From Hydractinia symbiolongicarpus (taxonomy: Eukaryota; Cnidaria; Hydrozoa; Anthoathecata; Hydractiniidae), in contig NC_079877.1 in assembly GCF_029227915.1 (NCBI RefSeq), positions 15,300,851 to 15,364,850 on the forward strand: a stretch of DNA of 64,000 nucleotides, in the 5' to 3' direction. The notes under the pieces were generated by a model. That model made no database searches. It saw only the letters and a list, made by a program, of their open reading frames with translations, and was not told the DNA's origin. Of the stretch, positions 44,353-55,460 are shown in pieces. The translations under genes and the position numbers were made by a program. How positions within the stretch are numbered: position 1 is the stretch's first letter; the number at the start of each line of letters is the position of its first letter.

Positions 44353-45370
44353 TTGATGCAAGAAATCTACCACTTCATTACATGCTGCGGAGGTATTTCG
44401 ACATCCTCCGGGATTAAAATTAATTCCTCTGCAACGAATCTTTGATCAGGCCCGTCTTTCAAATAATACAAAACCCGATTATTTGGTTTTGCTACAATTC
44501 TATCCAGTCTATACGTTCTTTTGCTCCAAAAAACGTCGTTTGCACGCCTCCTTGCATCTCTATGTTCTTCTCCAGGTTGTAACAAATATAAATACAACCC
44601 ATCCTCAGGCAAAGGTTTTTCCTCCGCGTATTCTTCACTTTTCGCAAGTGGTACATCATCCAACTTCATAGCTTTTGATGGTTTTATTCCATTCTTTGCA
44701 GTCTTGGTGTTATTTAAATTCTTCACTATAGTGTATAGTGTACAGGTGCTTTACCCATGTACCACTAGTCTCCTCAGTGACCAACTCTTGTGCATCTTTT
44801 CTGCAAGTACTTTATTGTACGACTCAACGAACGCTGTAAAGGTATGATGATACTTGATTGTAGCTTGTTTACTCTCCACTCCTTTTCCTTCTAACAATTC
44901 TGCTACTTCCGATTTAAATTCCGAACCATTATCACATTGAAAAATGGTAGAGTAGTGTAAAGGGCCTGCTTTATATATATCATTAATCATGTATGCAACC
45001 TCGCTGGCCTTTTTTGTTTTTAAAGGTCGTGCCGCCATATATCTTTCAACCACATCGATCGCTGTCAGGATATACTTGTGCGTATTTACATACAGCTTGT
45101 CATGGGGCATGTACAAGAGATCAAACTGATGCATTTGGTTTGGTTTTGTGATAATAAAATAGGGGCAATCAATATTTTTTCGTTTGGTTGGCGGGATAAC
45201 TCTTTTACGCGGTAATTTACTTTCCTCAGCCAGTAGTTTAATGGCTTTTCGCCTAATCCAAAGATGTTCCGGGTTGTTAGAAATACTACTCAATTTTTTG
45301 GCCTCTTTTTTTGCATCAATATGTTTTGAAATGTTTTTTATTACATATCAAAACGTGTGTTTTTTCATTA
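44353..45370 (-). pseudogene. Element 2 integrase, near-complete with one frameshift
   Basis: Catalytic core on the minus strand: QMHQFDLLYMPHDKLYVNTH, ILTAIDVVERYMA (first Asp), YSTIFQCDNGSEFKSEVAEL (second Asp) and YHHTFTAFVESYNKVLAEKM (Glu). After a frameshift near 44750 the C-terminal SH3/chromo-like domain is present (LYLYLLQPGEEHRDARRRAN, FWSKRTYRLDRIVAKPNNRV), ending EIPPQHVMKW. The N-terminus is helical (KKEAKKLSSISNNPEHLWIR); an ATG at ~45370 is separated from it by a TGA. Integrases of this type insert Polintons. It is close to intact and keeps all DDE residues. Confidence 0.8.
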
Positions 45371-45423
45371 CAAATATTTGTTAGCTGCAAAACCTAGAAG
45401 GGCCAGGGATCCAACAATGAAGG

Positions 45424-45685
45424 TTAATTCACCGTCCTGTTGTTGTTTAGAAGGTGTGTAAAATCCGAAAGTTTGGGACTTTTATCAAGTGTAGCAATGT
45501 AGTAGTCTCGCATACTTTCAACGAGTTCTTTCATATCCTTCCCAGCTTGTCTTTTCAACTCCCGTTGTTTATTGTAACAATCGATTTTCGACTGTCTATC
45601 GCGGACCTGAGAGTTTGCTGAATAAACAATTTGATCCGGAAAAAGCCAGGTCATTTATCAAGGCTCCTCCGGCTATAACTGCCAT
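45424..45685 (-). pseudogene. Element 2 small protein with hydrophobic N-terminus
   Basis: ATG at 45685. It reads MAVIAGGALINDLAFSGSNC and then LFSKLSGPR before a TAG; one frame over it continues RDRQSKIDCYNKQRELKRQA and GKDMKELVESMRDYYIATLD to a stop at 45424. The small Gly/Ala-rich hydrophobic start followed by a charged helix suggests a membrane-associated or minor virion protein. It lies between the zinc-knuckle gene (13 bp away) and the integrase, on the same strand. Family not recognised by name. Confidence 0.45.
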
Positions 45686-45698
45686 GGTTGCTATTTAG

Positions 45699-45981
45699 TT
45701 ATTTATACATAACGGTTGCCTTTGCCCCATAGCACCTGATGCACATTTTATTCTGTTGCCCATTGAACTTGAAATTGTCTAGGGGTAAATAATTATTACA
45801 TTGCATGCTTTGGCTTGTCTCTTCGATGTCTTTTGTGTTGTGTTGCCTATATGACAAAGTTTTTTTGATGCCTTGCTAGCATCGAGACACCTAATGCATG
45901 TCTTTGTCCATTCCCCTTGAACTTAAAATTGTCTAGGTATAAAACGTGTTTGCAGGTTGAGTATTTCTTGGCCTCTTCCAT
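45699..45981 (-). pseudogene. Element 2 zinc-knuckle repeat protein, frameshifted
   Basis: ATG at 45981: MEEAKKYSTCKHVLYLDNFK, then a frame change to TKTCIRCLDASKASKK, and a second unit QCNNYLPLDNFKFNGQQNKM with CIRCYGAKATVMYK at the end. Each unit has the pattern C ... YLPLDNFK ... K-x-C-I-R-C, a likely zinc site. The N-terminus resembles that of the HNH-type gene at 48066 (MEESKKCTRFNHYYPLDKL), so the two genes share an ancestral module. Function unknown; nucleic-acid binding is plausible. Confidence 0.5.
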
Positions 45982-46036
45982 GTTGTTTTAATGTATGCGA
46001 TGTAGGCAAACATTAAATTTTGGACATAATATATTA

Positions 46037-46297
46037 TTATTTATTATTTATTTTTTCGGTACGATCGATGCTGGGATCCAGGCCCTTCTTCATTGCCATT
46101 TTCCGGCTTGCCCTGCCGGCTGCGAAATACCCAGTTATCTTCAATACATCATTAGTGTCCATCTGTGCCGAAGGCTACCCTATTCCTAAAAATTTCTTGC
46201 CTGCAAATGCATATCCGAATGTAAAACCGATTTCTACTTAGATCTCGTATAACATATGAAATATCTCTTTTTACTGCGGCGTAATGTTTGATCTCAT
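46037..46297 (-). pseudogene. Element 2 gene C: small hydrophobic protein
   Basis: ATG at 46297, directly behind tatataataaa. Reading through stops, it gives SNITPQ, KEIFHMLYEI, VEIGFTFGYAFAGKKFLGIG and QMDTNDVLKITGYFAAGRAS, followed by a Lys/Met-rich tail (MAMKKGLDPSIDRTEK). This is the counterpart of element 1's 21940-22167 gene. Two in-frame stops near 46270 and 46235 and another after FLGIG show decay. The conserved core across two elements supports it as a real gene. Confidence 0.6.
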
Positions 46298-46312
46298 TTT
46301 ATTATATAGGGT

Positions 46313-46693
46313 TTAATGCATCTTAAAAATGACAATTGTTTGATTTTGAACTTGTTTTTCAACAGGAAGTGGCGGCTGCTCTGATGATTTGTTAAAAGGC
46401 TGCTGCTGCATTCCCTGTTGTTTAAAAAATTTATAATAGATGACACCATCGCCTCCTATTATAACAAGTACTGTTACTGCCGTGCCCCCTAAAACTGCGG
46501 TAGTACTGGACCCAGTACTTATTGAACCACTTGGTACAGTACTTGATATTGAACTGTCTCCAGAACTGTTCCTCATTTCTTCTTTTCTCTTTTTCATTAA
46601 TGCAGCTAACTTGTGACCTTGTGCTACTCGACCTGGATTCTTTACTGGTTTTGTAATGATTTTTTCTCTACCTTGTTGTGTACTGTCGCCCAT
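46313..46693 (-). CDS. Element 2 gene B: GRVAxG-motif single-pass membrane protein
   Basis: An intact 126-residue frame, ATG at 46693 behind ataaaataaa. A basic N-terminus with IITKPVKNPGRVAQGHKLAA is followed by KKRKEE, a Ser/Thr-rich linker, a membrane helix (AVLGGTAVTVLVIIGGDGVI), and a Gln/Pro-rich tail ending TIVIFKMH. Same layout and ending as 21568-21930 in element 1. The gene stays open in both elements while most neighbours are broken. Role unknown. Confidence 0.65.
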   Translation of the reverse strand: MGDSTQQGREKIITKPVKNPGRVAQGHKLAALMKKRKEEMRNSSGDSSISSTVPSGSISTGSSTTAVLGGTAVTVLVIIGGDGVIYYKFFKQQGMQQQPFNKSSEQPPLPVEKQVQNQTIVIFKMH

Positions 46694-46755
46694 TTTATTT
46701 TATGGGAGGTCGACGAAATTTAAAAATTATTTTTTATTTTACATTTCTCGTAATA

Positions 46756-47034
46756 CTATTTCGAATTCTTCGCGCCTAATTCCCACTTGCAGACATGGGG
46801 CGGGAACCTACCTTCCGGTGGAATGAGTATAATCTTTCCACGTCCATCAATGCCATGACTCAGCCATTCGTTGAAGCTTGGTATAATTCCATATGGAATT
46901 TTGAAATTGACGCATGCAATGTCTTGAGCATATTTTCCATATAATCCTTTAACTTGTTTTGACATATTATTCCGCATTATCTTCTTGATTTTGTTCGGTT
47001 TCATTTTTGTGTTGTTTGGACAAAACTTAAACAT
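46756..47034 (-). CDS. Element 2 small unrecognised protein
   Basis: Up to 92 residues; its ATG at 47034 overlaps the stop of gene A, and an internal start (MSKQVKGLYGKYAQDIACVN) is also possible. It includes FKIPYGIIPSFNEWLSHGID and GKIILIPPEGRFPPHVCKWE. No counterpart was seen between A and B in element 1. It may be a real small gene of this lineage. Confidence 0.4.
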   Translation of the reverse strand: MFKFCPNNTKMKPNKIKKIMRNNMSKQVKGLYGKYAQDIACVNFKIPYGIIPSFNEWLSHGIDGRGKIILIPPEGRFPPHVCKWELGAKNSK

Positions 47035-47563
47035 GAATTGCAGTGTGCGCCAACACCAGTAACGGTGCTAGAAATTTACCAAAGATTACATGACACAGAA
47101 TACCAAGGTCTGTCATTGATTCTTTAATAATAGGATCATTATCAATATCTCCCGGCAATTTTTGAACAGAGTCGATCGAAATCAAGTTGCTCACAGCAGT
47201 TGAATATAAATTGACTACATGCGCAGATAATGCCTGGTCCGTTCTTTTTCCTTTCTCTTGAATTTCTCGTTGAATATATTCAGCATATGCCTTGTCGATC
47301 ACATCGACCGACGCTTTGTCTACAAAGCTTTCAGTACATTTCTTTGGCAAAAGATGTGCTTTACCCTCCCTGATTACATCTTTCAAACCTTGACGTTTGT
47401 CGATTGGTTTTTCCTTATTTGTCGTCGCTTCTGCAGGAGTATCAACAACATCAAATATATTTACAAGCTCGGTCATTTTATTTATTATATATCGAAATTT
47501 TAAAAAAAATATTAGTACTATTATATATGGTAAAATTATTGAAATAAATAAACAAAATTCCAT
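47027..47563 (-). CDS. Element 2 gene A: small membrane-anchored protein
   Basis: An intact 178-residue frame, ATG at 47563. An N-terminal membrane segment (SIILPYIIVLIFFLKFRYII) is followed by KMTELVNIF; that Met is behind tatataataaataaa, so a shorter soluble form is possible. The conserved core is REGKAHLLPKKCTESFVDKA, YAEYIQREIQEKGKR, ALSAHVVNLYSTAVSNLISI and PGDIDNDPIIKESMTDLG, and a second hydrophobic stretch ends the protein (FLAPLLVLAHTAIHV). Homologue of 20987-21405 in element 1. Not a named family to me. Confidence 0.65.
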   Translation of the reverse strand: MEFCLFISIILPYIIVLIFFLKFRYIINKMTELVNIFDVVDTPAEATTNKEKPIDKRQGLKDVIREGKAHLLPKKCTESFVDKASVDVIDKAYAEYIQREIQEKGKRTDQALSAHVVNLYSTAVSNLISIDSVQKLPGDIDNDPIIKESMTDLGILCHVIFGKFLAPLLVLAHTAIHV

Positions 47564-47611
47564 TTATTGAAACTTTGTTTGATCAACCACACTATACTAC
47601 AATTTTTTCTA

Positions 47612-48066
47612 CTATTCAGAGATATATCGATTACCCTTTGTCTGATTATCCGTAAAATCCACATAGGCTGCATGTTGGTGTAGTGCAGCCTTGCAATCTG
47701 TTCGTCGTCGCTGGGATATTCTCCATTCTCTCTATATATTTACGTGAACCTTGTGGTCGAATTCCCACTGACCTCAGTTTTCCCACTTCATCTCGCCTCT
47801 AAACTGTGCCTGGATGTGCTTTATGAATGTTACAATGTCACATCCTATAGTTTCTGTAGAGACTATCTCTGTATCCCACGTTAGTGCTTCGCATATTCTG
47901 CCTAGAATACGGTCGCGTAGATAGACTGAGCGATCACATATGGGGCAATGTGGTCGGTCTTCTCCGTGAGGACGTTTGGCACGCTCTGTCCATTATGATC
48001 GTTGAGCCTCAATTTGTCTAAGGGATAATAGTGATTAAAGCGCGTGCATTTCTTACTCTCTTCCAT
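47612..48066 (-). pseudogene. Element 2 HNH-type endonuclease with zinc-binding N-terminus, frameshifted
   Basis: ATG at 48066: MEESKKCTRFNHYYPLDKLR, then in another frame RPHCPICDRSVYLRDRILGR, TIGCDIVTFIKHIQAQFRGE and MKWEN. After a stop comes GQWEFDHKVHVNI, further on LHYTNMQPMW and, one frame over, DNQTKGNRYIS. The D-H ... L-H-Y-T-N-x-Q-P-M-W ... N-x-x-K-G-N-R pattern is that of HNH-fold endonucleases. Such genes in viruses often act in DNA cutting or as homing genes. It lies between the polymerase and gene A, a site empty in element 1. At least three breaks are visible. Confidence 0.55.
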
Positions 48067-48227
48067 GTCTTTTGTGTTGTGTTTGCCTTAGTGACAAACA
48101 CAAGAATATATTGGACGCGACTTACAATTCCAAAGGCACCGTATGTATGCCGTCATTTAGGAAGCGACGTTTGTCGTAGAACGCTGAGAGCCTTAGCTTA
48201 CTTTGCTCATAAGTTATCATCCCTTGA

Positions 48228-51200
48228 TCATAAACTCTTAACCCTTTTTTTCGCAGCGTCTAACCTTCCTTTTAACGTGTTGATGTACCTAGACCAAGTC
48301 ATGGCATTCTGCTTCTTTGACAGCCCTTTGCACGAAAACTTGGTGCCATCTTTCCTTTCGACGAAATCGCACTTGGCTGTCAATGCGATCATTCTAAAAC
48401 CTATAAATTCATGTTTGAATAATCCTCCCGTTCTACTCGAGTAATCGTCCGTCACCAGCCAATTTTTCACCGCATTGTCGTACCCCTCAATCAGCTCACG
48501 ACGCACAACATCACGCAATTCTTCACCAGAGATAGCAAAATAGGCACTGTCCGTATCCTTGTAGATAGACTCAAAATTTTGACGATCCACGTACTTATTC
48601 AAGAAATCGTAGTAAAATTCAATCATAAGTAACTTGGTTAATTGGTATAATGCAATACCGCATTTGTAGGCTCTGTCAATGCCGCACTTGCGTTTGTCTT
48701 CTCTGATCTCGTATGCATCACTTATCGGCTCCAATCCTTCAAAAAAAAGAGATTTCATTGCTTAATCGACCTTCCTCTCGTCTCTGGTAAACGTTGCATT
48801 CCCATGCCTTGCTACATCCTCAATCATCTTCCCATAGAATGAATTCCCGTTCAACTTGGTCGTATCTCCAGTACTACGCTGGGCTTGTCTGGACTTTTAT
48901 CAGTTTCCCTACGAGAAGCAGCAATTTTTTCAGGGGACCATGCAAACGTTTTACCGCGCTTCTATTTTAAAAATTGGTGTACCGCTATCACTTGTAAACC
49001 ATGATCCAGGTACCATTTTAACAGAGGTGTATAGAGCAGAATCTTTTCAGTTTTTATCACACCCAACAACTTATGTGTACCAGGAATACGTTTACGGCCC
49101 GTAGATTTTAAATAATCGTGCATGTGCTCCGGAATGGCTTCATCGGGTATTTCTTTCACCACAAACAGTGCAGACATTTCACTAAATTTTTCACGCAGAC
49201 TTTCAGGCACCTCAATATCAACTTGGGAAAACCCAAACAAGGAGCCTGTTTTTTAAACGTTATCCGGCTATCCAGGCTCAAAAATCTGGAACAATTTTTC
49301 ATTACCGCTGGAAAAGTCATACATCAGTGTGCCAGCATACAGCATGCTCGCGTCTAGGCCTAGGATTATTTGGCACTGTTTGGCGTCCTTGTACACATGT
49401 GATCTAATTCCTGTTGCACCACGCTCGTGGTACCTACAAAATACGATCGCCGGGGCTCCTACCATACCCGGTTGTAACAGCTCATAGGCCTCATTCTTCG
49501 TACATTTTTCACATGTTTTATGCACCTCTTCACAATGCTTACAAGTCTTGCTGTGGCGGTCTTCTTTACATTTGGGCTTCCATAGTTGGCCTGGTGCATA
49601 GAGCTCAATCTTATGGTTTAATTTTAGGGTCTTATTCAACACATATCTTGTCGATACACCAAGGATATTCACTGAATCCTTCAAAATAACGATATCATCC
49701 CCGTAATATTGACGTCTTATCTTATCAACTGCTTCGATGAAGGGTTCAACGTCACCCATGTTATACTCGCGTAACCAATCCATCATTGTGATCTGCCCTG
49801 CTTATGAAATTCTGCGCAGAAGGCTTCATATTCTTCAACGGATAGTGTGTTTTTACCGCCGAATCGGCTATAAAAGTCCTCGTGCGCGACAAGCCCAACA
49901 TGGCTTAACTTATCATAACCCGTTAACCATTCATACGGGAACACGAGCTTCTCTAGCTTTCATTCGAGGGGATTTGGAAGTTTTTGGAAGCAAATTTTTG
50001 ATGTCAAGAAATTTGAACTTGGGTATTGTCAGGAACATATAAGTGTTGTCCTTCATTGCAACCTTGCTTTTTCACTTTATCTTGTGCAATTTCCTCAACA
50101 AAATACCGCTTGATCATATATAAATCATACTTACCACTGTTGAACCCAATCACAGCTACCTGGTTTACCCATTCGGTCCACGCATCCTGGGTCTTTTTGG
50201 GAAGCATGTTGAAATTATCAGGTTTCGGGTACATTTTTTCAACTTCAACAATGATAAGACTGTGCCTCCTTTCGAGCTCCTCCACAAAAATTTTTAACAA
50301 AATTTGAGGGTCTTTATTTTCTATTGCTGATAATATAAAGGTGGCAAGAGGGCTTCGGAATCAAACACAATATAATGAGTGTACCGGATGAATTTTTTTT
50401 TTGAAATATCGGTTAAGCATGGGAGAATTTTTACATTTCCACACTGTGATGAGGTTGTATCCCTGTTCTTCTATCATAGCCACCTTTTTCATCGTTTGCT
50501 CATACCGGTATGTATTAGGTTCTGACTGACACGAGCATCCGTGCTAGTAAAATCCGTGGTGTTCGTAAATGGTCTTCGTGATAGGCTCATAGCTGTCGAC
50601 TTTCCACTCCTTTCCTTTGTCATCACGGATAACACGTTCACCACCAAGACCACATAAAGCATGATGTATATGTCTCCCAGTTTCTTTCCACATGAATTCA
50701 ATCCATTGAGAGGCAACGTAGCTAAACCCCTCACCATAGAATACCTTCTCCGAATTGCTCGGCATACGTTTCACTTTCTCACCCTTGCAAATGATTGTTG
50801 TCTTGACCCCCTCGCATTCATTTTTCTTATCCTGCGTGAGATTCCGGGCTTCAGTAAAGAGCTGACCGCATACCCCGCACTCCAACGTTTTTGTCAATAC
50901 CTTGATATTTTTGATATAGAAACAGTAGCCTTCCAACAATTCAACCCTTCCTTATCCTGCTTCTGCCCATAAATGAGTCGCCATGGTGCGTTCGCATTGT
51001 TTGATTTAGGCTCATATACTTTGATGTTAAGCTTGAAATGGTTTGCAATACCTTCTAGAACCTTATTTTTTTGTGGAAACAGATGCTTGATGTCCTCAAT
51101 ACCTGCGTAGATTTCTTGGTTGCCCTCGGTATCATAAGTCTTCTTGTGCTTCTTGTTCAACCTCATCGTGAAGCGTCGTTCCTCTTGAAAATTGTTCCTT

Positions 51201-51332
51201 TAATTTTTTATAATAATCGCTAACGGTATTCGGCACACACTGCTATCGAGCGGTAAGAGCATTGGTAGTGGATGCTACTGGTGCTGATACAGCATTGTAT
51301 ATTGCGCTGATTGCATTTCTAGAAAAACTCAT
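48228..51332 (-). pseudogene. Element 2 family B DNA polymerase with inserted endonuclease-like domain
   Basis: ATG at 51332 (MSFSRNAISAIYNAVSAPVA). An early segment TTLHDEVEQEAQEDL parallels the element 1 polymerase. A domain at ~50440-50900 carries CGVCGQLF, KTIYEHHGFY, a TAG, then HGCSCQ, RYEQTMKKVAMIEEQGYNLI and TVWKC: the E-H-H-G-x-Y-x-H-G-C ... pattern of VSR/restriction-like nucleases. Exonuclease: Exo I IVFDSEALL (~50345-50375), Exo II VIGFNSGKYDLYMIKRY (~50105-50155), Exo III DWLREYNMGDVEPFIEAVDK (~49730-49790). Polymerase: motif A LGLDASMLYAGTLMY (~49325-49368), motif B KLNGNSFYGKMIED (~48822-48863), motif C IYKDTDSAYFAISGE (~48527-48571). All catalytic motifs are readable, but stops and frameshifts separate them. 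Confidence 0.8.
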
Positions 51333-51427
51333 TCTGTCCCTTTATTATTTACACATTTTATCAATGTTTTTTTAAAAGGGACAACATTTTTTAAAAAACT
51401 TTACTTCACTTGCGCATGATGACGTTA

Positions 51428-51581
51428 CATTCTGTCGGATACCGTTGAAGGTTTTTGCGCATGCGCAGCAGCAAATTTTGATGACGTCAAATGGTTGCTA
51501 TGACAACAAAAATATTTTCGTGCACAGTTTACATGGAGTCGTGCATTTTACCGGAGGTGGCGGGGGAGAGGGGGAGAAGCG
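51428..51581 (-). repeat. Element 2 right terminal inverted repeat
   Basis: Inverted partner of 43529-43680, ending ...gggggagaagc. The polymerase start codon lies about 96 bp inside it. Confidence 0.8.
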
Positions 51582-52313
51582 GGGGATTTAAGCCTGAACC
51601 CTAAAAGTGTGTATTGAGAGGCTCCCTACATCTACTGGATGAGCAAAAGTTTTGCGAAAACGGCCTACTGATTCTCTAGCGTAATTTTTATTTCGCCGAA
51701 ATACAATTTTGCTACACTAGAAATTAATTTCGAGGAGGGATCCATATTCGGAAAAATTGCACCAACTAATTGAGTAATTTAAATCACATGCTCTGGTATA
51801 TTTTTTAGGAATTTCTAAGAAATGTGACAGGACTACGCGCTTTTTTTGTAAGAAAAACTATATAAGGACAGGACCCAAATATTTTTTAATGAAAAGGAAC
51901 AAAACTGTTTTTACAACTAACAGCCTGAGTCTGAATTTTGTTAGAAAATAAGAACAAACCAGAATCTTAATTTTCTTGCACTTTTTTTTAAACTACCGTA
52001 AAGTTTCATAAGTGAGAACAAAGTAGGACTTAATTCGGAGCGGGTGCAAAAAATAATAAAAAAAAACGATTTTCTGGAGATTTTAATTGCGTGGGGTTTG
52101 AACATTTCTGAAAGCATTCTAACAATACAAAACATTTGAAATTAACTTCCATTTTTTGTAAATAAAAAACGTGATTTTGAATCCAACCTTTTAAATCTAA
52201 AAATTTACAAAATAATAATGACAAAATCATATAGGGTTTAATTTGTTTGTTTAATCACGTCTCGCACGAAGTTAGATTACATTCTTGTCTATACATTAAC
52301 CCTATTCAGGCCG
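51582..52313. other. Gap between element 2 and the inverted duplication
   Basis: AT-rich; no gene seen. A short minus-strand frame at 51941-52135 has no recognisable feature. Confidence 0.4.
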
Positions 52314-52447
52314 GGGTATAGGGGGGCGAGTGTAGTCCGGGGGGGCAAAAATGCCCTATTCTTATAACTTCCCTTGCATTAGGTTATAACTTATAAAACT
52401 TGGTACGAATGATGTCTGCTACATGACAATTAAAAATCATGCTTCAA

Positions 52448-52486
52448 ATGCTGAATGTCAGCAATTTTTTTTGCTGACATCAGCAT
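52448..52486. repeat. Hairpin inside the left arm
   Basis: atgctgaatgtcagcaa, a T-rich loop, then ttgctgacatcagcat: a 16 bp stem with one bulged base. The mirrored copy is at about 63829-63867. Confidence 0.7.
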
Positions 52487-52800
52487 TTTTTTATTTTTTG
52501 AATTTGTGTAGTTCATGATAGATTTTTATTTATTTTTTTTGTAAACATTGACAATAATGTTAATTTATTAATTAAATAAACATTTCAGCAAATTTGGTTT
52601 AGTTTAAGACCCTTTGAGGAGCCAACGTAACAAATATTATTCACATTTGAAAATAAATTTTGGGCAATTCATTACTTGTTTTTTTTAGATTGATGTTCAG
52701 TTTTTCCATATACAATTCTTAGTAACATAAATTTCTAGGGTTTAAACTGGAAACAATATATTTATGTGATGTAATAATGGCTAAAACATTTTTCTTTTAA

Positions 52801-54940
52801 AAAAGGGCGTAAATAGGCGTTCTCCAATAATAAAATAACGCCCACAGGCGTCAAAGGGCGGTGAAAGCGAAGGGCGCAAATTATTTGACCAACTTTAGAC
52901 ATATAAACCTAAATGTTAACATTTTAATTCCATTATAATAACCATATACCAAAATGCTGAAAATAACTGGAGCAGTGCCTTTAAAAATAGGCGTGGCACA
53001 CCATCTGCTATAAGTTTTTGGAAAGTTTTTCCTCCATATTTCTGAGAATGCTAAAAAGTCAGCTACTAGGAGGTCAGGGTAATACAATTTATGGTTCCAG
53101 AGTTATTAAACTTCCAGCCTTGCAGGGGTGTAGTTATTTGACCTAAAAAACAAAAAAACCCTTAAGAACACGACAAAATTCATTTAAAAGCATGATCCAT
53201 GTTACAGGCATAATCACACTGAAATTTTAGAAGTTACAACAATCGTTTTTATACATAGGAGTAGTTTCATTCTAAAAAATATCAGTTTGTCTGGATTATT
53301 GTAATCAAACGTGTTTTTACAATAAGAAACAAGATCATAAGAAACAGCAGGCTGATATTAAAAGAACTTTTAACTGTAACTTAATAAAAAACATATTAAT
53401 AAATCGACTGGTTTTCGCTGAAAGTATTTTAAGATTTACATACCAATGTTCCTCTGATAAAATTTTCTTTCGTTTTCACAATTCCTTTTAGAGGAGGAAG
53501 ATATGTCCATTAGTTTGTTTCCTGAGTAGTATGGGTGGCAAGTGCCATTCTTTTTATAAATTTATTAATAACTCTAGTGTGTTTATTATTGCACAAAATA
53601 ATAAATGAACTCTTCCGAAGGTTATTTACTTATTTATTTTGTTCCAAAAATTCGAAATTTAAAATAACCCCTGCCACAATATAAAAAAAACTCAAGAAAT
53701 TCAACATTTGACAGTAATAATAATGCACCACATAAAGATTTCCTGAGACTGAAACACTCACACGCATACTAATCTACCATACTGAACACAAAAGTTACGA
53801 AAAACACTAAGTGTTGTTAAGGTCTATTATGTAGTTTCACATACTTAAAGAGTCATTCAACTTGTTGATTAAATTTCCTTCTTCTGACAGAAGCTACCTA
53901 GAGGTAGCTAGCTGATGATTTGATTGAAGGATAACAACAAAAAGCATTTTCCATGGTGGCCTCAGGCACGAAAAATTACTTTAGTTAGCTAGCATAAAAC
54001 CAAGGAAAAAACATAAAAAGTAACTTTCAAATCATCCATACCTTCGCAACTCACTTTTTTTGCTACAAACATGCCAATTCAAGCTAATAATACGGTACTT
54101 TATAATCTTCTTTTTAATGAAGCGATAAATATAACACGCTTTTGCGCATTATAAACGTACAAATTAATATAGTGTTCCTTCAATGAAAAGGTACAACCTT
54201 TCCAACTTCATATATTAAGAGAAAAAGCATGCCAGCTAAGCCAATTATTATCAGGTCTTGGTATAAACTGTGTACTTTTGTTAGTTCTGTAAAATATACA
54301 ATAATTCAAATTAGCCGAAAGCTGTTTCCTGATTGCTTGAGTGTACTTCCCAGTCTTTTGCTTTCGGCAAATGGAAAATCGGGAAAAAACGAGGAGGGGG
54401 GGGGGGGTACGAAAGACTGGGTCAGGGGGTACAAAGCCAACTCATTGGCATTTTTAGCTAACTTTTATTTCAGCTAACTTGTATTTCAGCTGCTCGGTCC
54501 AAACTTATTTGTTCTAGTAGACAAAAAATTAACCTACATTTTTGTGGAAAAATATCAGTCATATTTCCTTACGCTAATTTTATGTGATTTTGTTTCTATC
54601 GAAATTTTGAAAATCTCAATAATTCTCTTAGTATACTTCGGGTGGCAAACGTGCTCTACAATTTCGCTTCGCTGGGGAAGCTCAATTTCTTCGCAAAAAA
54701 CAGGACAACAAAACCGAAACAGGGGGGGGGGGGCGAAAATCAGTTTTATACGGCGACGGACGCTGGCAGGCGTTAGTCTAGTTCATTTTAATAATTGGCG
54801 TAAAAATCAGAGAGCAAAAGGCTCACAGAGATACACCTTAATTTTTTGAGCTGAATTATTGCTGGTGTATTTACAACAGTACAACATTGTTAAATCCGCC
54901 CCTAACCCCCCTCCCCTCCAGCGACTTAGAAAGGTATTTA
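52801..54940. other. Left arm, non-coding part
   Basis: No gene seen. Features: a GGGCGT-rich block at 52803-52880, a small palindrome agctacctagaggtagct at ~53892-53910, G-runs at ~54398-54408 and ~54722-54733. The right arm holds the same sequence inverted at about 61340-63540. Confidence 0.5.
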
Positions 54941-55460
54941 ACCCCTCCCTTTATTTAGCCCCCTCCCCCTTCCCTACAGTGACTCAAAAAAAGTTATTTC
55001 CCTCCCTTCGTTTATTTAGCTTATTTAGTTTATTTAATAAAAATAAAAATAAAAAATAAAACAAAAAGGTAGAAGTAGTCAAGTAAATTCAATATTATTC
55101 GTTAACGTCATATACAACGACATCCATATGCTGCAGCTTCAATTTTTTCTCTCCAAATTTTTTTGGCAAAATATCTATGTTTTTTTTACGACGGGCTGTG
55201 TATGTTAAAGGCTCTACAAGTCCATCTTCCAATTTTTTGTGACCAGTTGGAACGTTGCATGGAAGACGTAGAACTTCTTCAGTTAGATGAAGATGATGAT
55301 GAAACAAATGAAGTTAACATTTTGTACTACTTTGAAATATATAACATGTGTTTAAAATTCTATTATTTATTTAGCCCCCTCCCTTCTATTAAGCCCCCCG
55401 TCTAAAACTTCCCGAATTTAATAAGCCCCCCCCCCGGAGTATTTTTATTCGGTATTGTGG
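54890..55460. repeat. C-rich/TTTATTTAGCC transposon ends in left arm
   Basis: Several blocks of gcccctccctttatttagcc type, and near 55367-55440 an opposed pair around a short AT core ending in a C-run and ggagtatttttattcgg. These look like ends of small pogo-type non-autonomous elements. Mirrored at about 60840-61410. Confidence 0.45.

Larger units (their letters stand above)
43529..51581. mobile_element. Element 2: Polinton/adintovirus-like element, second lineage
   Basis: Bounded by ~153 bp inverted repeats. It carries DNA polymerase, integrase and the A, B, C gene set shared with element 1, mostly on the minus strand, plus HNH, zinc-knuckle and MSV199-like genes. No capsid, ATPase or coiled-coil gene was found, and at ~8 kb it is short, so it is either internally deleted or a smaller replication-integration type. 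The polymerase end and the integrase end lie at opposite TIRs. No target duplication could be matched. Confidence 0.75.

Noticed and set aside
54229-55059. Frames across G- and C-runs in the arms of the inverted duplication
   Set aside because: They cross homopolymer runs of differing length between arms, so they are not under coding constraint.
55095-55307. Minus-strand frame ending KLKLQHMDVVVYDVNE
   Set aside because: Present in both arms only because of the duplication; overlaps transposon-end sequence and has no start context.
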